Below, piece after piece: positions 59,577-64,000 of a DNA stretch of 64,000 nt. Both the position numbers and the translations under genes were made by a program. Positions within the stretch are counted from its first letter, which is position 1; each line of letters begins with the position of its first letter. The stretch spans positions 1 through 64,000 of the forward strand of contig NZ_MIEH01000003.1 of assembly GCF_001754075.1 (NCBI RefSeq). The letters are read 5' to 3'. Below the pieces are notes generated by a model, which made no database searches, was not told where the DNA came from, and saw only the letters and a program-made list of their open reading frames with translations. The stretch comes from Merdimonas faecis. Lineage in GTDB: Bacteria > Bacillota > Clostridia > Lachnospirales > Lachnospiraceae.

Positions 59577-61496
59577 TTACGTTATTTTCTGAAACATATG
59601 CCGAACCTTATCTAAACGGCTGTTAGGACGGCGTGGCTGCAATACAGGCTCCCCGGAAATTTCTTGGTACCCTTTTAATTCGGTAAGGCAGACGCTTCTC
59701 CCATTTGTATAAAAATTTAAATCATTCCTATATTCGCCGATGCAGCGGGCGGGGATTTCTCCCGTAAAAATAACTTCATCATTTTTAAGCAAGGTTGATT
59801 CAATCACTGCACAATACTTCGGTGCGTCATTATAAGCCCGTGAAATATATTCCTGCGGTGCAAAAAGGGTAAAGGAAAGGTATGGTTCCAATAATTGTGT
59901 TCCTGCTCTTTTCAATGCCTGTTCTAACACGATAGGAGCAAGGGAACGAAAATCTGCGGGGGTACTAACTGGACTGTAATAAACTCCATAGTCAAAACAA
60001 ATTTCACAATCTGTCACTTCCCAACCGTATAAGCCTTGCTCCATTCCATAACGCACCCCTTCCATAACGGCATTTTGAAAACTTTGGTTTAAATAGCCGA
60101 GAGATACTTTGCTTTTAAACCGGGTTCCACTTCCGGCAGGAAGTGGCGTTACAGTTAAGCCAATGGATGCCCAAAACGGATTCGGCGGCACTTCAATATG
60201 AATCGTGTAACTGGCTGTTTTTAATGGCCTTTCCAGATAAATGACCGTAGGTTCTTTCACATTTATGTTCACATGGTATCGCTCTACTAACAGAGAGCAT
60301 ACAACCTCTAACTGGACTTTTCCTAAAAAAGAAATGATGATTTCATGCGTTATCGTATCCACATAGTAATGCAACAGCGGATCTGTATCTGCAATTTCCG
60401 TCAGGGCATTCAGCAGGAGGTCTCTTTGTTCCTGATTTTGCGGCTCCACCGTCGTCCGAAGCAAAGGAATCGGATTTTTTTCCCATGCCTTGCGCGGCAA
60501 AAGTTCTACATTTCCGAGAGTATCATTCAGCTTCAGAGTGTCATTGGTCAAAATAACAATTTCTCCGCAACAGGCTGTGTCCGCCGGTATAATCTCTCCG
60601 TTTGACGGAATCCTCATTTCTGTGATTTTTAGTTTTTGATTTTGGGGCAGGAGAATCGTATCCCGTAAATGAAGTGTCCCGCTGTATAACCGCAAATAAA
60701 CGAGCCGCTTTTTCTGGTCTGTGTACTCGATTTTAAAAACGCTTCCGCATAGCTCGGATTGATCGTTGTCCGCACCAGAAGTAAATGTTTCTGCAATCAC
60801 TTCAATCAGCTTTTCAGTTCCGATATTGTTCTTTGCACTCCCATGATAAATAGGAAACAGGGAACCGTTTTGCATTCTTCTGCATTTCTCCCTCTGTAAA
60901 TCTTGTATTTTCAAAGGTTCCCCCGCAATATATTTTTCCAAAAGTTCATCATTTCCAGCAATAATAGAATCCCATTTTTCTATATCCTCAATGTCTGTCA
61001 GAGACACTTCCGGAGTGAGCGAAACATCTTGCATAACCATGACATCATCAGAAAGTTTTTCTCTGATATTTTGATAAACGCTCTGTAAGTCAATGCCCTC
61101 CTGGTCTATCTTATTTACAAAAATAATCGTTGGGATTTTCATTTTCTGGAGCGCATGGAACAGTACCCGTGTTTGTGCCTGCACGCCGTCCTTTGCGGAA
61201 ACTACTAAAATTGCTCCGTCAAGAACAGCAAGTGAGCGATATACTTCCGCCAAAAAGTCCATATGGCCGGGGGTATCGACAATATTGATCTTATAATTCT
61301 TCCAGCCGAAAGAAGTGACGGCCGTTTGAATGGTAATCCCACGCTGGCGTTCCAACAGCATGGTGTCTGTCCGCGTTGTTCCCTTATCTACACTCCCTAA
61401 TTCCGGAACGGCTCCGCTGGTATAGAGCAGGCTTTCTGTCAAAGTCGTTTTTCCTGCGTCTACATGAGCAAGAATGCCGATATTGATTATTTTCAT
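59577..61496 (-). CDS. Tetracycline ribosomal protection protein, class not assigned
   Basis: A 639-residue EF-G-like GTPase that releases tetracycline from the ribosome. The start is ATG 61496 ([20 protein letters not shown]); the five codons of the longer frame are the GGAGG ribosome site itself. G motifs [17 protein letters not shown] and VNKIDQ and the loop [20 protein letters not shown] are intact. From memory it is a mixture: parts are like Tet(32)/Tet(O) and the C-terminal end is like Tet(W), with many unique residues. I therefore give no class. It is clearly different from the tet(W) copy at 18234-20153 (for example [15 protein letters not shown] against [15 protein letters not shown]). 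Confidence 0.9.
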   Translation of the reverse strand: MKIINIGILAHVDAGKTTLTESLLYTSGAVPELGSVDKGTTRTDTMLLERQRGITIQTAVTSFGWKNYKINIVDTPGHMDFLAEVYRSLAVLDGAILVVSAKDGVQAQTRVLFHALQKMKIPTIIFVNKIDQEGIDLQSVYQNIREKLSDDVMVMQDVSLTPEVSLTDIEDIEKWDSIIAGNDELLEKYIAGEPLKIQDLQREKCRRMQNGSLFPIYHGSAKNNIGTEKLIEVIAETFTSGADNDQSELCGSVFKIEYTDQKKRLVYLRLYSGTLHLRDTILLPQNQKLKITEMRIPSNGEIIPADTACCGEIVILTNDTLKLNDTLGNVELLPRKAWEKNPIPLLRTTVEPQNQEQRDLLLNALTEIADTDPLLHYYVDTITHEIIISFLGKVQLEVVCSLLVERYHVNINVKEPTVIYLERPLKTASYTIHIEVPPNPFWASIGLTVTPLPAGSGTRFKSKVSLGYLNQSFQNAVMEGVRYGMEQGLYGWEVTDCEICFDYGVYYSPVSTPADFRSLAPIVLEQALKRAGTQLLEPYLSFTLFAPQEYISRAYNDAPKYCAVIESTLLKNDEVIFTGEIPARCIGEYRNDLNFYTNGRSVCLTELKGYQEISGEPVLQPRRPNSRLDKVRHMFQKIT

Positions 61497-61530
61497 GTGT
61501 TTGTCCTCCATTCAGCCCCCAAAGGGCATA

Positions 61531-61567
61531 AAAATCCCCAGCAGCAAAATACTTTTACCGCTGGGGA
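61531..61567 (-). terminator. Attenuator terminator before the second tet gene
   Basis: On the - strand TCCCCAGCGGTAAAAGTA pairs with the arm ending GCTGGGGA and continues into TTTTTA. It is the counterpart of 18162-18198. Confidence 0.8.
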
Positions 61568-61729
61568 TATAGCGAATAGACATACACATACATACAACGC
61601 ACTGCAAGCAGCGGTCGCTCTTTTGATATGTCAAATATATAAGGCAAAAGTATTCTTAAAAAGGGTACAAAAAACTAAGCCCCTTGCAAGGGACGGTTAC
61701 AATTCTTTGTTCCCACTATTTGATTATAG

Positions 61730-61753
61730 TTAATTAAGAATACCTTGCCGCAT
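61730..61753 (-). CDS. tet leader peptide MRQGILN
   Basis: Eight codons including stop, ATG 61753 with AAGGAG upstream. It differs from the tet(W) leader by one residue. The coding bases GTATTCTTAA again find their complement further downstream (TTAAGAATAC at about 61650-61659), so the attenuator design is retained although the proteins diverge. Confidence 0.68.
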   Translation of the reverse strand: MRQGILN

Positions 61754-61782
61754 ATTTTTAACTCCTTACTTGGAATAGAAAT

Positions 61783-61811
61783 ATTATAGCATATCGGCAT
61801 TGAAAAAGAAA
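61783..61811 (-). promoter_or_regulatory. Promoter of the second tet gene
   Basis: On the - strand a -10 box TATAAT (61788-61783) is preceded, after 17 bases, by a weak -35 box TTTCTT (61811-61806). Confidence 0.6.
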
Positions 61812-61871
61812 GTCCTGAAACAAAATTTACGGAATAGTAGGCTGCTGTCTATCAATCTCTTGTGTGTTTCT

Positions 61872-62012
61872 TTATGACACATGAGCATTTGCGCCCGGAT
61901 TGTCGTTGCCGTAACCCTCCATGAGGTTGATAGCCCCCCAAATGCCAAGACCTGCGCCAAGCGCGATAACCAAAGTCTGCAATACACCAACTGCGCTGTT
62001 AAAGAAATCCAT
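61872..62012 (-). pseudogene. Maff2/VirB2-like pilin gene of ICE-B, N-terminal part (split by IME-3)
   Basis: The first codons of maff2 (MDFFNSAVGVLQTLVIALGA; then GINLMEGYGNDNPGA-type end) up to 61888, then IME-3 bases adding N-A-H-V-S and a stop at 61872. The ribosome site GCGAGG precedes ATG 62012. The C-terminal half is 12.4 kb away at 49365-49458. The full reconstructed protein has about 71 residues and two hydrophobic segments, normal for Maff2. Confidence 0.88.
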
Positions 62013-62075
62013 ATAAACCTCGCTTTCTGCCGCTTTGCGGCTCAAAAAATGTTGTTGAAAATGAAAATGCCGCCG

Positions 62076-63860
62076 TTATTCCTCGGCGGCTGCGTCCTCG
62101 TCGGACAAATCTATTTCGTATATGTCAAAGGCTTCATCGGGCTTTACTATTGCCGGGCGGGTAGACATATACCGTTCCACATCAAAAGCGTTTTTCTTGT
62201 CGAAGTCGGAAAGGTATTTGTAGTTCGGGTGTTTCGTTATATCGTATTTGTCGCTTAAAAAGGGACGTACACCGCGTAGCTGCAAAATACATTTCCCACC
62301 GTCCATAACTGCTATTTCGTCCTGTGTCATCAACTCCTTTCCTAATTTTTGATAAGTAAGTCCATGAGAAACCTGCGTGCCGCGATTTTCGGAAGTGTTG
62401 AAACTGTCAATTGTTTCCCGTCCCAAGTTATCCGAAATATCCTTTGCATTTTTCCCACGTCCTCCCAAAAACAAGGTGCTGTCGGCATTATCAAGTATGA
62501 TTTCTGCCGCGTCCTTGTAAATGGCTTTTAGCTGGCTCTGCGATTGCAGAATGATAGAAGCGGACATTTCCCGGCTGCGGATTGTGGCAATCAGTTTATC
62601 AAATCGGGGTATCTGTCCGATGTTCGCAAACTCGTCAAGCAAAAAGCGGACGTGAACAGGCAATTTGCCGTTATATTCGTCGTCCGCTTTGTCGCAAAGC
62701 AAATTGAAAAGCTGCGATTGCAGCATAGCGATAACAAAATTAAACGTGCTGTCCGTATCGCTCATTATGAGGAAAAGTGCGCTCTTTCTGTCGCCTAACG
62801 TGTCAAGTTCTAATTCGTCGTAGGACATGAGATCGCGCAATTCCTTAATATCAAAAGGCGCAAGCCTCGCACCGCAAGAAATGAGGATTGATTTTGCTGT
62901 TTTGCCCGCCGCCAATTTATATTTTCGGTACTGCTTCACCGCGAAATGGTCGGGGTCGCGTTCTTCCAAGTCGGCAAACAGCAGATCGACGGGGCTTTGA
63001 TATTCCTCGTCGTCCTCGCGGGCTTCGCTGGCGTTGATAAGTTCCAACAGGGTAATAAAGTTCATTTCCTCGGCGGGGGCTTCATACCAGATGTAGCCAA
63101 CCAATGCGCAATACAATAACCTTTCCGCTTTTACCCAAAAATCCTCCGCACTTTTTTCTCCCTCGCCTTTGGTATTCGCTATCAACGTGTTTACCAGCTT
63201 CAAAATATCTTTCTCGCTGCGGATATACACAAAGGGGTTGTAGTGCATAGATTTTTTGAAGTTAATCGTATTCAGTACCTTAATGCGGTAGCCCGCCCGT
63301 TGCAGCAGCTTCCCGCACTCAATCAAAACCGTACCTTTCGGGTCTGTCAAGACGTAAGAGGAATGAAGCTGCATTAAATTCGGCTTGACGAAAAACCTTG
63401 TTTTTCCGCTGCCGCTGCCGCCGATCACGACGACGTTCTTATTTCTTGCGTACTTCGGCTGCTTCGGGCGGCTGTTCATGGTAAGGCGTTCCGTCTGTGT
63501 CAAAATGATGTTGTTTTGAAACTCCGGGTCTATGTAGGGCTTAATATCTTCGGCGTTTCCCCATCGGGCAGAGCCGTACTCCGCGCCCTTGCGGTATTTC
63601 TTCGCGTTTTTCCCTTTGACATAGACAATCAAGCGGATAATCACCGCGCCGACAATGCCGACAAGCAAATCCAGCGGGTAAATGCTCGGCAAGGCACTTT
63701 CAAAGGCTGCGGAAAATCCCTGCGTGATATTCAGTATCTTTGCGGAAATATCCGCGCCGGGGGCAAGCCGCACCGCCTGTCCGACTTTATCAAAGAGATA
63801 GACAAAGAACACATAGGGGATATTCGGAAGTATTAGCTTTTTGTAGTTAATCTGCTTCAT
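62076..63860 (-). CDS. virD4: VirD4/TraG type IV coupling protein of ICE-B
   Basis: An intact 594-residue coupling protein: N-terminal membrane part (LPNIPYVFFVYLFDKVGQ; PLDLLVGIVGAVIIRLIVYV), Walker A VIGGSGSGKTRFFVKPNL, Walker B region VRFLLDEFANIGQIPRFDKL, and GGRGKNAKDISDNLGRETID. Start ATG 63860 overlaps the upstream pcfB-like stop. It is the reference for reconstructing the split ICE-A gene. It ends with an acidic tail (IDLSDEDAAAEE). Confidence 0.93.
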   Translation of the reverse strand: MKQINYKKLILPNIPYVFFVYLFDKVGQAVRLAPGADISAKILNITQGFSAAFESALPSIYPLDLLVGIVGAVIIRLIVYVKGKNAKKYRKGAEYGSARWGNAEDIKPYIDPEFQNNIILTQTERLTMNSRPKQPKYARNKNVVVIGGSGSGKTRFFVKPNLMQLHSSYVLTDPKGTVLIECGKLLQRAGYRIKVLNTINFKKSMHYNPFVYIRSEKDILKLVNTLIANTKGEGEKSAEDFWVKAERLLYCALVGYIWYEAPAEEMNFITLLELINASEAREDDEEYQSPVDLLFADLEERDPDHFAVKQYRKYKLAAGKTAKSILISCGARLAPFDIKELRDLMSYDELELDTLGDRKSALFLIMSDTDSTFNFVIAMLQSQLFNLLCDKADDEYNGKLPVHVRFLLDEFANIGQIPRFDKLIATIRSREMSASIILQSQSQLKAIYKDAAEIILDNADSTLFLGGRGKNAKDISDNLGRETIDSFNTSENRGTQVSHGLTYQKLGKELMTQDEIAVMDGGKCILQLRGVRPFLSDKYDITKHPNYKYLSDFDKKNAFDVERYMSTRPAIVKPDEAFDIYEIDLSDEDAAAEE

Positions 63861-64000
63861 ATCTCGCGCCCCCTGTCCATTTTCTTTACCTTGTCGCGGG
63901 CGGCGTTAAGCTGCTTTGCCTTGTCCTTTGCAGCGGCAAGGGCTTTGCGGATAGAGGGCTTTTTCTCCCTGTTCAGCTTCTTTGCGGAAAACTCTTGAAA
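63857..64000 (-). CDS. C-terminal end of a PcfB-like protein (partial)
   Basis: The open frame entering from the window end (48 codons with stop) reads FQEFSAKKLNREKKPSIRKA and continues as a basic helical tail that ends MDRGREI. Its stop codon overlaps the virD4 start (ATGA), exactly where pcfB/DUF3801 genes lie. Only the tail is visible, so the family is inferred from position. Confidence 0.6.
   Translation of the reverse strand, partial: FQEFSAKKLNREKKPSIRKALAAAKDKAKQLNAARDKVKKMDRGREI

Larger units (their letters stand above)
49459..61887 (-). mobile_element. IME-3: tetracycline-resistance element inside ICE-B maff2
   Basis: A 12.4-kb insertion with both ends resolved by the split maff2 gene. 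The bases TTT (AAA on the coding strand) occur at both junctions, 49456-49458 and 61888-61890. On the coding strand the element starts TGCTCATGTG and ends ACATCAGT. Contents: tet gene, AraC, SPOUT methyltransferase, sigma, HTH, oriT-like site, mobC, relaxase, cysteine-rich protein, RepA, DnaC-like, TnpW, serine recombinase. The order is the same as in IME-2. It has no secretion genes. Confidence 0.88.

Overview
The window looks like a chromosome segment of a gut Clostridia/Lachnospiraceae-type Firmicute. It opens with the conserved rplM-rpsI (L13-S9) operon, which is AT-richer and has strong GGAGG ribosome sites. Almost everything after the rpsI terminator is mobile DNA. No species can be named from the sequence alone.

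The layout is a set of mobile elements nested inside each other. ICE-A starts just downstream of rpsI and reads on the + strand: parA, parB, a replication-initiator-like gene, small accessory genes, pcfB, virD4, maff2. Its virD4 is split by IME-1 (6282-14099; serine recombinase, MobQ relaxase, Toprim/AAA primase-helicase, RlmA-type rRNA methyltransferase). An IS110-family element sits between virD4 and maff2. Its maff2 is cut by IME-2 (from 17578; tet(W), methyltransferase, sigma factor, MobC, relaxase, RepA, DnaC-like loader, TnpW, serine recombinase). The recombinase gene of IME-2 is itself cut at 27230 by ICE-B, a Tn1549/CTn-like element that runs on the - strand to the end of the window. 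ICE-B carries recombinase, TnpW, sigma, an RlmN/Cfr-like resistance operon, MobC and relaxase, an ArdA/ArdC-like giant protein, TopB, an NlpC/P60 protein, a DNA methyltransferase, VirB4, PrgI, a radical SAM protein, VirB6, maff2, virD4 and a PcfB-like end. ICE-B's own maff2 is split by IME-3 (49459-61887), a sister of IME-2 with a different tet ribosomal protection gene, an AraC regulator and a SPOUT (TrmH-like) RNA methyltransferase.

The insertions of IME-1 and IME-3 can be resolved to the base: joining the flanks restores uninterrupted virD4 and maff2 reading frames. Each element uses a large serine recombinase, and the targets are conjugation genes of the host ICE or the recombinase gene of another element.

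Two cargo operons stand out. The RlmA-like gene in IME-1 is preceded by a promoter, a nine-codon leader (MVTFMRLR, stop) and mutually exclusive RNA stems that can mask its ribosome site. The KTR/RlmN-Cfr-like operon in ICE-B is preceded by a consensus promoter, another nine-codon leader (MLHSMRIR, stop) and an intrinsic terminator. Both peptides end in the R-x-R type motif of known macrolide-arrest leaders (ErmD-, MefA-type). They suggest antibiotic-inducible rRNA methyltransferase operons, one controlled by translational and the other by transcriptional attenuation. With two tet genes and a SPOUT methyltransferase, at least five ribosome-protecting candidate genes lie in 64 kb.
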